A stretch of DNA of 27,463 nucleotides from F23-B02 sp963625655 (GCA_963625655.1 CAVFTS010000025.1:1-27463), one strand, 5' to 3'; shown: positions 1 to 8,336, counted from the first letter of the stretch. Notes: a model not told the origin generated them from the letters alone. Translations and numbers: made by a program.

Positions 1-95
1 GCAACGGTTTGTTTGCTGTGTTTTGAAATTTCTTCCCTATCAGCCCGTCGCATTAGCGGCAGAGAGTTTTTATAAACCCGAAAGGAGTAATCATC

Positions 96-1250
96 GTGCA
101 GCAAACCAGCAAAAAGCTCAAGATCGCCGTCGGCGTCTTTGCCGGCATACTTGCGGCAATACTTATAGCGGGACTGGTGCTGAACATCTCGCTGCTCACC
201 AAGGTAAAAGCCCAGAGTGAACTTTTAAACTCCGCCCTTAACAAAAACGGCGGCGCAACCGCCGAGGACGGGGTTATAATCGCCGACGAGTACGAGATAA
301 AGTCCACCAAAAACATTTCCGACGCTTACAAGTCCGGCAACCGCAGTGACCTCAGTGACAAGGATAAGGAGACGCTCGACATGGCGTCGGAGGTCCTTGA
401 CGAGATCATTGACAAAAGCATGAGCGACTACGAAAAGGAGCTTGCGGTGTACGACTGGATGACCGCAAATCTCGACAGCGATACCGGCTCCTTCCTCGTC
501 ATACCCGACACGCAGGAGGACTGCGATAACCCCTACGGCGTACTTAAATACCACAATGCGGTCTGCGTCGGCTACGCCACCACCTTCCGACTGTTCATGC
601 AGATGCTTGATATCGACTGCATGGTCGTACATAACATCGAGTGCTATCATTCATGGAACCTTGTAAAGCTTGACGGAGAGTGGTATCATACCGATATATA
701 CTCCGATGTCGGCAGCGGCAGCTACTCGCACTTTAACCGCAACGATACCATGTGCGCAACCGAGCAGAGCTGGGATACCTCCTATTTCCCCGCTGCGAAC
801 GGAATTAAGTATAACCACGCATACAGCAACCTCAAGACCTGCGACGACATTTACGCTCTGCCCGCAGCGCTCAGAGAGATGATTGACGAGCAGTGCGGCA
901 GCGCAGCCTTTGCGTTCAAGACCGAGATCGGCGAACCGGAAGCGGCTATAGTCAACGAGATCATGTCCGACATAGAGTACCGCCTTATAAGCTCCGATGA
1001 GTACGGCTACCTCACTCTTTACCGGAACTGGTACAAGGTGCAGGAGGGCTATGTGCTGTTCGTCACCATCGACGGCTTTGATTATAACAATGACGATCCC
1101 GATATTGACGAGACTATTGACATACCCTCGGATGCGTATGATAAAATATATGATGCGATAGAAAATTCCTTCGGCGACATCGAAGCCTCGGACGATGATT
1201 GGGACGACGATTATATTGTCTGCAATGATATAGCAAATGCCATGGGCTGA
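96..1250 (+). CDS. Membrane-anchored transglutaminase-like domain protein
   Basis: The 384-residue protein starts at a GTG preceded by AAAGGAG at 81-87. Residues 10-33 form one hydrophobic segment near the N terminus, with no clear signal-peptidase site, so the rest probably lies outside the cell on a membrane anchor. Residues about 110-205 resemble the transglutaminase-like (papain-fold) core. Cys157 in AVCVGYA, His185 in YHSWN and Asp200 in WYHTDIY stand in the order of a Cys-His-Asp triad. Such domains in bacterial surface proteins act as cysteine proteases or amide-bond-forming enzymes; the substrate cannot be told here. The C-terminal third is very acidic and matches no family I recognise. 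The next gene begins only 13 bases after the stop, so the protein likely belongs to the MBOAT/DHHW operon downstream. Fold assignment is fairly sure; the role is inference. Confidence 0.85.
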   Translation: MQQTSKKLKIAVGVFAGILAAILIAGLVLNISLLTKVKAQSELLNSALNKNGGATAEDGVIIADEYEIKSTKNISDAYKSGNRSDLSDKDKETLDMASEVLDEIIDKSMSDYEKELAVYDWMTANLDSDTGSFLVIPDTQEDCDNPYGVLKYHNAVCVGYATTFRLFMQMLDIDCMVVHNIECYHSWNLVKLDGEWYHTDIYSDVGSGSYSHFNRNDTMCATEQSWDTSYFPAANGIKYNHAYSNLKTCDDIYALPAALREMIDEQCGSAAFAFKTEIGEPEAAIVNEIMSDIEYRLISSDEYGYLTLYRNWYKVQEGYVLFVTIDGFDYNNDDPDIDETIDIPSDAYDKIYDAIENSFGDIEASDDDWDDDYIVCNDIANAMG

Positions 1251-1263
1251 TACGGAGGCGCTT

Positions 1264-1743
1264 ATGAAAAGAACAGTCTCGCTTCTGCTTGCGCTTTGCC
1301 TGTGCCTTTGCCTCTGCGCCTGCGGGGAGAGCCGTGAAACCGTGAGCATGTATGACCTTCGGGTCGAAATGCTCTCGGCTGCGGGCAAGCTTCCCGATAT
1401 GCTTTCCGCTTCGAGTTCGGACGACAACGCAAGGAGCAGCTTTTCATACATTTCCGACATGGACTACGACAAGGTCGATGCGTACTTCGTGAGCTACGCA
1501 AACGAGCTTGCCTCCTATGAGATCGCCGTGATTGCAATCAAGGACTCAGGTGATGTTTCGCTCGCCGTCGACTCCCTGAAGCAGCACGTTCAGAATCGTG
1601 CGGACTTCTACAAATCCTACGGCGTGAGCGAGGTGCCGAGAGCGGAAAATGCCCTCGTTTTTGCCGACGGCAGGTACGCCGTGCTTATAATGACGGACGA
1701 CAATTCCGCTGTCAGGGAAGCCTTTGAGAGCTTTGTAAACTAA
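1264..1743 (+). CDS. DUF4358-type lipoprotein
   Basis: A 159-residue protein. I chose the ATG at 1264 because GGAGG sits at 1254-1258; an upstream in-frame ATG at 1237 overlaps the previous gene and would spoil the signal peptide. The N terminus is a short basic, leucine/cysteine-rich signal sequence ending in LCAC, so Cys20 is the probable lipidated residue. The mature part has the pattern I associate with DUF4358: a segment around YANELASYEIAVI, then a KDSGDV turn, a helix with QHVQNRADFY, and a final strand AVLIMTDDN. The family has no established function, but members commonly lie beside MBOAT and DHHW genes, as here. I infer an extracytoplasmic accessory factor for the acylation machinery. 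The family call is from memory and moderately sure. Confidence 0.75.
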   Translation: MKRTVSLLLALCLCLCLCACGESRETVSMYDLRVEMLSAAGKLPDMLSASSSDDNARSSFSYISDMDYDKVDAYFVSYANELASYEIAVIAIKDSGDVSLAVDSLKQHVQNRADFYKSYGVSEVPRAENALVFADGRYAVLIMTDDNSAVREAFESFVN

Positions 1744-1762
1744 ACTTTAGGAGAAAACAGAT

Positions 1763-3169
1763 ATGGTATTCAGTGATTCGGTGTTCATATGCATATTTCT
1801 GCCCATCGTGCTTGCGGGGTACTATATCTGTCCCAAGCGTTTAAGGAACAGCTTTTTGCTGCTCGTCTCCCTCGTGTTCTACGCATGGGGCGAGCCGAAG
1901 TATGTGTTCCTGATGATGTTCTCCATTGCGATAAACTACGCCTTCGGTCTGCTGCTTGACCGCAACAGAAAAAACGTCCGTCTTTCAAAGGCGCTGCTTG
2001 CGCTCTCCGTCGTCATCGACATCGGACTGCTCTGCGTGTTCAAGTACACCGACTTCGTGATAACGAACTTAAACCGTGCCTTTAACGCCGACATCGGGCT
2101 TGTGAACCTTGCGCTGCCCATCGGCATCAGCTTCTACACCTTCCAGGCGATGAGCTACACGATAGACGTCTACCGTGACGACGTGAAGGTGCAGCGCAAC
2201 ATTCTGGATTTCGGAATGTACATCACCATGTTCCCGCAGCTTATCGCAGGCCCCATCGTCCGCTACTCCGACGTTGAGGCGCAGCTTAAAGAGCGCAGCG
2301 TCTCCGCCGAGGACTTCGCAAGCGGCATCTGCCGCTTTGTCGTGGGTCTCGGCAAAAAGGTGCTTCTGGCAAATCAGATCGGTGCGCTTTGGGACCAGAT
2401 CTACGCTCTCGGCGGCGAGACCTCCGTGCTCATGGCGTGGCTCGGTGCGATAGCCTACACCTTCCAGATCTACTTCGACTTCTCCGGCTACTCCGACATG
2501 GCGATCGGACTCGGAAGAATGTTCGGCTTCAAATTCCCCGAAAACTTCCGCTACCCCTACGAATCCAAGAGCATCACCGAGTTTTGGCGGCGCTGGCACA
2601 TCACGCTCAGCACATGGTTCAAGGAATACCTGTACATCCCTCTCGGCGGCAACCGCAAGGGCATGGCGCGGCAGATACTCAACCTGCTCATCGTTTGGAC
2701 GCTGACCGGCTTCTGGCACGGCGCAGGCTGGAACTTCGTCATGTGGGGTCTTTACTACTTCCTGTTTCTTGTCCTTGAAAAGCTGTTCATGCTCAAGGCG
2801 CTGGATAAGCTCCCCGCCTTCGTGCGGCACATATATGCGCTGTTTATCATCGTCATCGGCTGGGTCATCTTCGCCTGCGACGACACGAGCGTGCTTTTGC
2901 CGTACCTCGGCTCCATGTTCGGCGCAAACGGGCTTACGGGCGGGCTTGACCTCTACTTCCTTACGACGAGAGCCGCACTGCTCGTTATACTCTGCATCGC
3001 ATCGACGCAGCTTCCCAAGCGCCTTGCCGCTTTCGTCGGACGCAAGCTCTGCGTCGGCGAGGAGATCGTATTCTGCATCAAGGCCGCAGCGACGATACTG
3101 CTGCTTGCGCTGTGCATGATGTTCCTCGTTGTTGACAGCTACAACCCCTTCCTGTACTTCAGATTCTGA
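1763..3169 (+). CDS. MBOAT family membrane-bound O-acyltransferase (AlgI/DltB/PatA-like)
   Basis: A 468-residue polytopic membrane protein, usual length for the AlgI/PatA branch of the MBOAT family. The ATG at 1763 follows TTTAGGAG. Two family hallmarks are visible: WRRWH with His279 in the segment that follows FDFSGYSDMAIG, and FWHG with the near-invariant His319 followed by WNFVMWG. Members take an acyl group, usually acetyl, from a cytoplasmic donor and pass it through the membrane for transfer to a surface polymer. The partner outside is normally a DHHW/AlgJ-type protein, and one is encoded only 12 bases downstream. The likely target is a cell-wall glycan or exopolysaccharide, but no polymer synthesis genes are in view, so the substrate is unknown. 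Family assignment is secure. Confidence 0.95.
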   Translation: MVFSDSVFICIFLPIVLAGYYICPKRLRNSFLLLVSLVFYAWGEPKYVFLMMFSIAINYAFGLLLDRNRKNVRLSKALLALSVVIDIGLLCVFKYTDFVITNLNRAFNADIGLVNLALPIGISFYTFQAMSYTIDVYRDDVKVQRNILDFGMYITMFPQLIAGPIVRYSDVEAQLKERSVSAEDFASGICRFVVGLGKKVLLANQIGALWDQIYALGGETSVLMAWLGAIAYTFQIYFDFSGYSDMAIGLGRMFGFKFPENFRYPYESKSITEFWRRWHITLSTWFKEYLYIPLGGNRKGMARQILNLLIVWTLTGFWHGAGWNFVMWGLYYFLFLVLEKLFMLKALDKLPAFVRHIYALFIIVIGWVIFACDDTSVLLPYLGSMFGANGLTGGLDLYFLTTRAALLVILCIASTQLPKRLAAFVGRKLCVGEEIVFCIKAAATILLLALCMMFLVVDSYNPFLYFRF

Positions 3170-3181
3170 GAGGTGAGCGAA

Positions 3182-4282
3182 ATGAAAAAACTGTACATCG
3201 CATTTATCGCAATATTCCTCGCAATCATCGTTCTTCCGGGCGTCTATATCCTCGCAACGCCGGACAAAGAGTTTTCCGACAACGAAAACCGAGTGCTTCA
3301 GGCGGCGCCGGAGCTTAACGGCGACACGCTGCTTGACGGCAGCTTTCAGTCCAAGCTCTCGAAGTATATAAGCGACCAGTTCCCCGCAAGGGATCTGTGG
3401 ACGGCGGTCGGCACAAAGATAAAGCTCACGCTCGGCTTTGCCGACATCGGCGGCGCCTACATCTGTCGGGACGGCTACTACATGGAGAAAATCACCTCCG
3501 ACGACTTTGAGCTTGACCGTTACCGTGAAAATCTTGCGTCGATAAAGAGCTTTATCGACACGCAGGGGCTTCCCTCCACCGTTGTTTTGGTCCCCGCAGC
3601 CGGAACGGTGCTTTCCGATAAGCTCCCCGCAAACGCCCAAATGTACGACGCAAAGCTCATGTACGGCATAGCACAGGACGTTTTCGGCGACAGCGCTTCG
3701 CTGCCCGATATATACTCTGCCCTGACCGAACACAGCGGAGAGTACATCTACTACCGTACCGACCATCACTGGACGACTATGGGCGCATACCTTGCCTACG
3801 ACTGCATCATGCAGGGCAATGGCGCATACGAGGGCGAGCTTCAGAAGGTGAGTGATTCCTTCCTCGGCACGACCTACTCCAAGACGCTCGACTCCGCCGC
3901 CGTTCCCGACGAGGTGTACGTCGCTCCCGTTTCGGACTCCCTTTCCGTTACGGCCGACGGCAAGGACATTGAGGTCTACGACATGAGCAAGCTTGAGACG
4001 AAGGACAAATACACCGTGTTCTTCGGCGGCAACCGGGCAATGATGCTCATAGAGGGCGGTGCGCAAAACGGGAAAACGCTGCTCGTCATAAAGGACTCCT
4101 TTGCAAACTCTCTTGCTCCCTTCCTGACGGCGGATTACGAGAACATCCTCATGCTCGACCTGCGCTACTTTAACGGTTCGGTCAAGAGCCTCGTTTCCTC
4201 CGCCGGCGTCACCGACATCATGTTCGTCGGCGAAATGAGCAACGTCGCAAAGGACGAAAACCTGTTTAAGCTCCTGTTCTGA
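3182..4282 (+). CDS. DHHW family protein (AlgJ/AlgX-like extracytoplasmic acyltransferase partner)
   Basis: A 366-residue protein with one N-terminal membrane segment (about residues 4-25) and an extracytoplasmic domain. I place the start at the ATG at 3182, since GAGAGGTGA at 3168-3176 makes a good ribosome binding site; a GTG at 3173 lies inside that site. The family signature DHHW is at residues 194-197 (YYRTDHHWT), and a serine motif KDSFANS lies near the C terminus, consistent with an SGNH-like catalytic arrangement. The N-terminal part with FSDNENR and DQFPARD is also typical of DHHW proteins. It is predicted to accept acyl groups from the preceding MBOAT protein and place them on a surface polysaccharide. 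The stop codon is followed within 20 bases by a strong hairpin, so this is the last gene of the operon. Confidence 0.9.
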   Translation: MKKLYIAFIAIFLAIIVLPGVYILATPDKEFSDNENRVLQAAPELNGDTLLDGSFQSKLSKYISDQFPARDLWTAVGTKIKLTLGFADIGGAYICRDGYYMEKITSDDFELDRYRENLASIKSFIDTQGLPSTVVLVPAAGTVLSDKLPANAQMYDAKLMYGIAQDVFGDSASLPDIYSALTEHSGEYIYYRTDHHWTTMGAYLAYDCIMQGNGAYEGELQKVSDSFLGTTYSKTLDSAAVPDEVYVAPVSDSLSVTADGKDIEVYDMSKLETKDKYTVFFGGNRAMMLIEGGAQNGKTLLVIKDSFANSLAPFLTADYENILMLDLRYFNGSVKSLVSSAGVTDIMFVGEMSNVAKDENLFKLLF

Positions 4283-4300
4283 AAAAAAGAAATCAATTCA

Positions 4301-4340
4301 AAAACGCTCCGCCGTATAACAGCATACGGCGGAGCGTTTT
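4301..4340 (+). terminator. Hairpin terminator of the MBOAT/DHHW operon
   Basis: A perfect 17-bp inverted repeat (4301-4317 and 4324-4340) with a 6-base loop lies 18 bases past the DHHW stop codon. The stem is GC-rich in its middle and flanked by A-run/T-run ends, so the plus-strand transcript ends in UUUU. It reads almost equally well on the minus strand and could also catch read-through from the convergent CAP/SLH gene. Confidence 0.85.
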
Positions 4341-4587
4341 GCCGGAATATGCGCAAAAATGCGTTTTTAGACCGTATTCGATATACTGCCCACGCTGTCC
4401 GAGGCGAAATATGGATGAATCCCTGCTGCGTATTGGGTTTGGCGCTATGCGTTCATTTTCTCTGCTCCCTAAAACGCTTTGAGACCGATGCTTTGGGGGA
4501 AGCATCGGTCTCTTGGGATGGGGGGATGGAGAAAGGAGTATTCGATTTGCGGGAGCTGATCCCCGCTAATCGAGGAAACTGTCAAAT
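4341..4587. other. Convergent intergenic stretch with a 13-bp hairpin and an unsupported 80-codon ORF
   Basis: This region lies between two convergent genes. It contains a perfect 13-bp inverted repeat (4481-4493 and 4500-4512, loop TGGGGG). On the minus strand the hairpin is followed by AAAGCGTTTT, so it may weakly terminate the CAP/SLH gene. A plus-strand ORF (4349-4591) has no ribosome binding site and ends almost exactly at the stop of the opposite gene. I do not call it a gene. Confidence 0.5.
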
Positions 4588-5895
4588 TTAATTCATTGCG
4601 AGGTACATATACTGCACAAGCTGCCATCTCGGGCAGGCATAGCCCACGCCGAAGATGCTGCCGCTCTCCGCAATGCCGTTTTTGTATGCCCACAGCACCG
4701 CTTTGTAATAGTAGTCGCCGGAGCTCACGTCGCTGTACGGCTCGGTTCCGCTTACCGCAGGCCTGCCGCAGTAGTTATATATCAGCGTTATCGCCTGCTG
4801 CTTGGGTATCGTATTGCTCGGCGAGAAGTGCCTTGCATCGGTGCCGTTTGTTATGCCGTTTTCGTATGCCCACAGCACCGCCTTGTAGCAATACGAGCCT
4901 TTCTGCACGTCAACGAAGGGATTCGTCGTACTCCTCGGCTCCGGGCATCCGGCGGTGCGCCACAGGAAGGTCACAACCTGACCTCTCGTGCAGCTTGCAT
5001 TGGGCGAGAAATGCGTTGCGTCCGTGCCGTTTGTTATGCCGTTTTTCGTCGCCCACATGACGGCATTAAAGTATTCTGCGTCCGGACTTACGTCGTAGTA
5101 CGGGCTTGCGCTCTTGCCGCTGCCCACCGTGACGTCAAGCATTTTTGAGTAGGCGCCGCAGCGTATCGTGAGCGTCGCCTTGCCGTCACGCAGACCCTTG
5201 ACCGTTATCACGTTCACCTGCGTGTTCACAACGCAGACGGTGTTCGGATCGGAGCTTGTGCATATGACCTCCTCGGTCGCATACACCGGCTGCGGAACGC
5301 CGGTCACCGTGTCGGTGCCGTTTACGCTGAGGCTGAGGCTCGTCTTGTCAAGCGTGAGCCCCGTCGGTGCAACGTAAAACGTGTCCCTTGCGTTGGCATA
5401 TGTCACCTTGCCGGCAAAAAGCTGTTCCCAGTGGTTTTTATAGCCGGAGTTCGAGTGGTAGTAACCGGAACCCATGTAGGTGTATTTTTCGTTCAATATG
5501 TTTTCGCGGTGTCCCGTGGACTCCATCCACGCATTCACGACACTGCAGGGGGTTGAGTAGCCGACCGCTATGTTCTCCGCCGCACAGCCGTAGCTGATGC
5601 CGTTTGCGGCAAACACCGTCGTCCAGCGTTGACCGTTGGGACGGGTGTGGTCATATTTCGTGAGCAGCTCCTTCGCCCTCGTATACGAGGCGCTGCTCAG
5701 CTCATCCGTCGTCTTGAGCGCCGCAAGACCGTGTCTTGCACGTTCGACGTTCGTCCAGTAAAGGACCGCATTTTCGTAGTAGTCCTCCTCGGAAATTGCG
5801 TCGGCTTTCGGGGTAAAGATTGCGCATAGCAGTATGATCGCTGCCAGCAGCACGCTCAGCACCTTCAGTAGGCGTGATTTATTTATTTCGGTCAT
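4588..5895 (-). CDS. Secreted CAP/SCP-domain protein with Big2-like domain and three SLH repeats
   Basis: A 435-residue exported protein; the ATG at 5895 is preceded by GGAGGATATT. A signal peptide (residues 1 to about 33, cleavage near ADA) leads into a CAP/SCP domain at about 45-163, recognised by HTRPNG with His83, ENIAVGYS near 107, and GHRENIL with His129. Residues 176-257 form a bacterial Ig-like (Big2) domain beginning APTGLTLDKTSLSLSV. Residues 264-435 are three S-layer homology repeats with motifs such as FNAVMWA, GITNGTD and TRGQVVTFLWR. SLH repeats normally bind pyruvylated secondary cell-wall polymer, so the CAP domain would be displayed on the surface. CAP domains in Gram-positive bacteria have been linked to binding and hydrolytic roles; none can be assigned here. 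It appears monocistronic. Confidence 0.92.
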   Translation of the reverse strand: MTEINKSRLLKVLSVLLAAIILLCAIFTPKADAISEEDYYENAVLYWTNVERARHGLAALKTTDELSSASYTRAKELLTKYDHTRPNGQRWTTVFAANGISYGCAAENIAVGYSTPCSVVNAWMESTGHRENILNEKYTYMGSGYYHSNSGYKNHWEQLFAGKVTYANARDTFYVAPTGLTLDKTSLSLSVNGTDTVTGVPQPVYATEEVICTSSDPNTVCVVNTQVNVITVKGLRDGKATLTIRCGAYSKMLDVTVGSGKSASPYYDVSPDAEYFNAVMWATKNGITNGTDATHFSPNASCTRGQVVTFLWRTAGCPEPRSTTNPFVDVQKGSYCYKAVLWAYENGITNGTDARHFSPSNTIPKQQAITLIYNYCGRPAVSGTEPYSDVSSGDYYYKAVLWAYKNGIAESGSIFGVGYACPRWQLVQYMYLAMN

Positions 5896-6068
5896 AATAT
5901 CCTCCGCTGTTATTTATTCGGCACCGTGCGCCAATCCCCCAATTGCGCGCTCACCAATAAAGACGGAGGCTTTTGCATAATCTTGCAGAAAAACGGAATT
6001 TTTATTTATGTTTACAAATTGTTCACTTTTAAAAATTAAAAAAGTCCGAGAAATCGGGCTTTTCGGCG

Positions 6069-6101
6069 CAAAAACGGTGCAGGTCAAATGACCTGCACCG
6101 T
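6069..6101 (-). terminator. Intrinsic terminator of the OYE reductase gene
   Basis: A perfect 13-bp inverted repeat (6074-6086 and 6089-6101) lies about 35 bases past the stop codon of the minus-strand reductase gene. Read on the minus strand, a run of T (complement of 6070-6074) follows the stem directly. This is a classic Rho-independent terminator. Confidence 0.88.
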
Positions 6102-6134
6102 CAAGTTTATTCTGTTACGGTGTACGGCAGAAGA

Positions 6135-8198
6135 TCAGATCTTCATGCAGACATCCCATGCACGCCAGATAGCGGTACGCAGGTTGCCGATTGCAACACA
6201 GTCACCGACACGGTGAATGTTCTTGCCCTTGCCGCCGACAGGCTGGGGAACGAAGCCGATGCCGTTTACGATGTTATCGTATTCGAGCTCGATGACGTTC
6301 TTGCCGTCCTTGGAAGCGACAACAATGGTCTTGTCCTTGATCTCCTTGATGGTGTGCTCGAGGTAGGTGGGAACCTTGTGGAACTCGAGAACATCACGCA
6401 GGAAGGATGCGTTGGACAGGCAGACGTTCTGTGCGGGAACGAGGTCCTTTGCATACTCTACGATGATGGGGTGCTTGCCCTGGAGAACCATCTCGTATGC
6501 AGCCTCACAAGCGGACTGGCCGCCGCCGAAGAACACGACTTTGTCGCCAACGGGGTACTTCTCACGGAGAAGCTGGGTGAAGGTCAGGCACTTCTCAAAG
6601 CCGGGAATTGCCATCTTTCTGGGAGTTGCGCCGGTTGCGACGATGATCTCGTCAAACTGACGTGCGATAACGCCCAGGTCGTTGATCTCGGTGTTGAAGC
6701 GGATGTCGATGCCCTGCTTCTTAACTTCGTTCTCGTACCAGGTGATGAGCTGCTTGTCGTTCTCCTTGAAGCTCATTGCGGAAGCGGTGAGGAACAGACC
6801 GCCGATACGGTCAGCCTTCTCGAAGATAACGGGGTTGTGACCACGCTGCTTGAGGACGAGAGCTGCCTCGCAGCCGCCGATGCCGGCGCCGATGATAGCG
6901 ACCTTCTTGGGCTTGTTGGTGGGAACGATCTTGTAGCGGTTGTGCTGCATGGTGGGAGGAGTAAGAGCGCAGCGGCCAAGGTGCAGGGAGTCTTCCAGAC
7001 CCTGGATGTTTGCGGTGCCCTTGTACTTTGCAAAGTTGAAGCAGCCGTTGTGGCAGCGGATGCAGGGCTTGATCTCGTCTTCCTTGCCTTCCTGAATCTT
7101 GAGGATCCAGTCGGGGTCAACGAGGTTCTGACGAGCGATTGCGATAGCGTCGAGACGGCCGGCTGCGATCTCTTCCGCAGCGGTCTCGGGAAGCATACGG
7201 CCTGCGCAAGCCACGGGCTTGTCGGTGTAATTTCTGATCATTTCGACGTCTGCGAGGTTGCAGTTGTCGGGCATGTACTGAGGCGGATGTGCCCAGTACC
7301 ATGCGTCGTAAGTACCGTTGTCGCAGTTGAAGAAGTCATAGCCCATGTCGCCGAGGTACTTGATTGCCTTCTTGGACTCTTCGTAGTCACGGCCCCACTC
7401 TACGAACTCTTCGCCGGGAACTGCGCCCTTGCCCCAAGTCTTGGTGTAGGACTTGACGGAGTAACGGAGGGATACGGGGAAGTCTTCGCCTGCGTACTTC
7501 TTGATGCACTGTACGATCTCAACGGGGAAGCGGAAACGGTTCTCGAAGCTGCCGCCGTACTCGTCGGTACGGTGGTTCCAGTTTTCCATGGTGAACTGGT
7601 CGAGGAGGTAGCCTTCGTGAACGGCATGGATCTCAACGCCGTCAACGCCTGCGTCACGCAGCATCTTTGCGGTCTTACCGAAAGCGTCTACCATCTCGCG
7701 GATCTCCTTAACGGTCATGGGACGGGAAGGCATATCCTCAGCCCAGCGGTTAGGAGTCTCGGAAGCGGAAGCACAGGAGTACTGTACGTCAACGATGGGG
7801 GAAGCGATCTTGTTCAGGATGGGGTTCTTGCCCAGAGCGACCATCCAGGGGGTAACTGCCATGGAGCGGCCGAAGCCTGCTGCCAGCTGGATGAACAGCT
7901 TTGCGCCGGTCTTGTGGAACTCTTCCATGTAGGGCTTGAGCTCTTTGAACATCTTCTTGTTCTGATAGAGCCAACGACGGCCCATGGTGTCGCGAACGCA
8001 CTGCATACCGGGAAGTATCAGGCCAACACCTTTCTGTGCTCTCTGGAGCAGGAAGTATGCGGCTTCCTTGTCGAAGTGGCAGGGCTCGAGCCAGCCAAAC
8101 AGGGAGGTACCGCCCATCGAACACTGGACTATGCGGTTTTTGATTTCCACATTACCAATCTTGAAGGGAGTAAACAGGGCATTATACTTTTCGTTCAT
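6135..8198 (-). CDS. Old yellow enzyme family NAD(P)H:flavin oxidoreductase (FadH/BaiCD/2-enoate reductase-like)
   Basis: This 687-residue enzyme has the three-part layout of 2,4-dienoyl-CoA reductase and the clostridial 2-enoate/bile-acid reductases. An FMN-binding TIM barrel covers about 1-370, with LFTPFKIGNVEIKNRI at the start and an active-site-like Tyr197 in EGYLLDQF. A 4Fe-4S site follows, with Cys379, Cys382, Cys386 and probably Cys410. An FAD domain begins at VAIIGAGIGG (433-442) and an NAD(P)H domain at VVFFGGGQSACEA (554-566). Such enzymes reduce activated C=C bonds of enoates, dienoyl-CoAs, steroids or bile acids; the substrate is not readable here. The gap to the fourth cysteine (23 residues) is longer than the 11 in E. 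coli FadH. Codon choice differs visibly from its neighbours, with many CTG, ATC, AAG and GTT codons, which suggests high expression. The gene stands alone with its own promoter and terminator. Confidence 0.92.
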   Translation of the reverse strand: MNEKYNALFTPFKIGNVEIKNRIVQCSMGGTSLFGWLEPCHFDKEAAYFLLQRAQKGVGLILPGMQCVRDTMGRRWLYQNKKMFKELKPYMEEFHKTGAKLFIQLAAGFGRSMAVTPWMVALGKNPILNKIASPIVDVQYSCASASETPNRWAEDMPSRPMTVKEIREMVDAFGKTAKMLRDAGVDGVEIHAVHEGYLLDQFTMENWNHRTDEYGGSFENRFRFPVEIVQCIKKYAGEDFPVSLRYSVKSYTKTWGKGAVPGEEFVEWGRDYEESKKAIKYLGDMGYDFFNCDNGTYDAWYWAHPPQYMPDNCNLADVEMIRNYTDKPVACAGRMLPETAAEEIAAGRLDAIAIARQNLVDPDWILKIQEGKEDEIKPCIRCHNGCFNFAKYKGTANIQGLEDSLHLGRCALTPPTMQHNRYKIVPTNKPKKVAIIGAGIGGCEAALVLKQRGHNPVIFEKADRIGGLFLTASAMSFKENDKQLITWYENEVKKQGIDIRFNTEINDLGVIARQFDEIIVATGATPRKMAIPGFEKCLTFTQLLREKYPVGDKVVFFGGGQSACEAAYEMVLQGKHPIIVEYAKDLVPAQNVCLSNASFLRDVLEFHKVPTYLEHTIKEIKDKTIVVASKDGKNVIELEYDNIVNGIGFVPQPVGGKGKNIHRVGDCVAIGNLRTAIWRAWDVCMKI

Positions 8199-8282
8199 AG
8201 TATGTTTCCTTTCTTCTTATTATTAACGGTGACGATCCGTTAGTTTACTTGAATAGCAGCTTACTGCAACCCTATCATTAGG

Positions 8283-8311
8283 ATTTTAACACAGTTTGTA
8301 CACAAATTCAA
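8283..8311 (-). promoter_or_regulatory. Predicted sigma-A promoter of the OYE reductase gene
   Basis: On the minus strand, TTGAAT (8311-8306) and TAAAAT (8288-8283) are separated by exactly 17 bases, giving a good vegetative promoter. The leader is about 75 bases and contains a small 6-bp hairpin (8224-8242) shortly before the AAAGGAAA ribosome binding site. The promoter is overlapped and flanked by a 9-bp inverted repeat described separately. Confidence 0.7.
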
Positions 8312-8336
8312 CAACAAACTTTGGCAAGTGTTAAAA
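8284..8336. promoter_or_regulatory. Widely spaced 9-bp inverted repeat around the OYE reductase promoter
   Basis: TTTTAACAC (8284-8292) and GTGTTAAAA (8328-8336) are perfect inverted copies 35 bases apart. The first overlaps the -10 box and the second lies upstream of the -35 box. The spacing could suit a DNA-looping or two-dimer regulator, but short AT-rich repeats also occur by chance. No adjacent regulator gene is present. Confidence 0.35.

Noticed and set aside
2069..4066. A 665-codon minus-strand frame across the MBOAT and DHHW genes
   Set aside because: It spans two real genes with strong family motifs and reads as low-complexity antisense sequence without a ribosome binding site.
6120..8243. 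A 707-codon open frame on the plus strand antisense to the OYE reductase
   Set aside because: It lies entirely over a gene with clear enzyme motifs; its translation has no recognisable domain and reflects the codon choice of the real gene.
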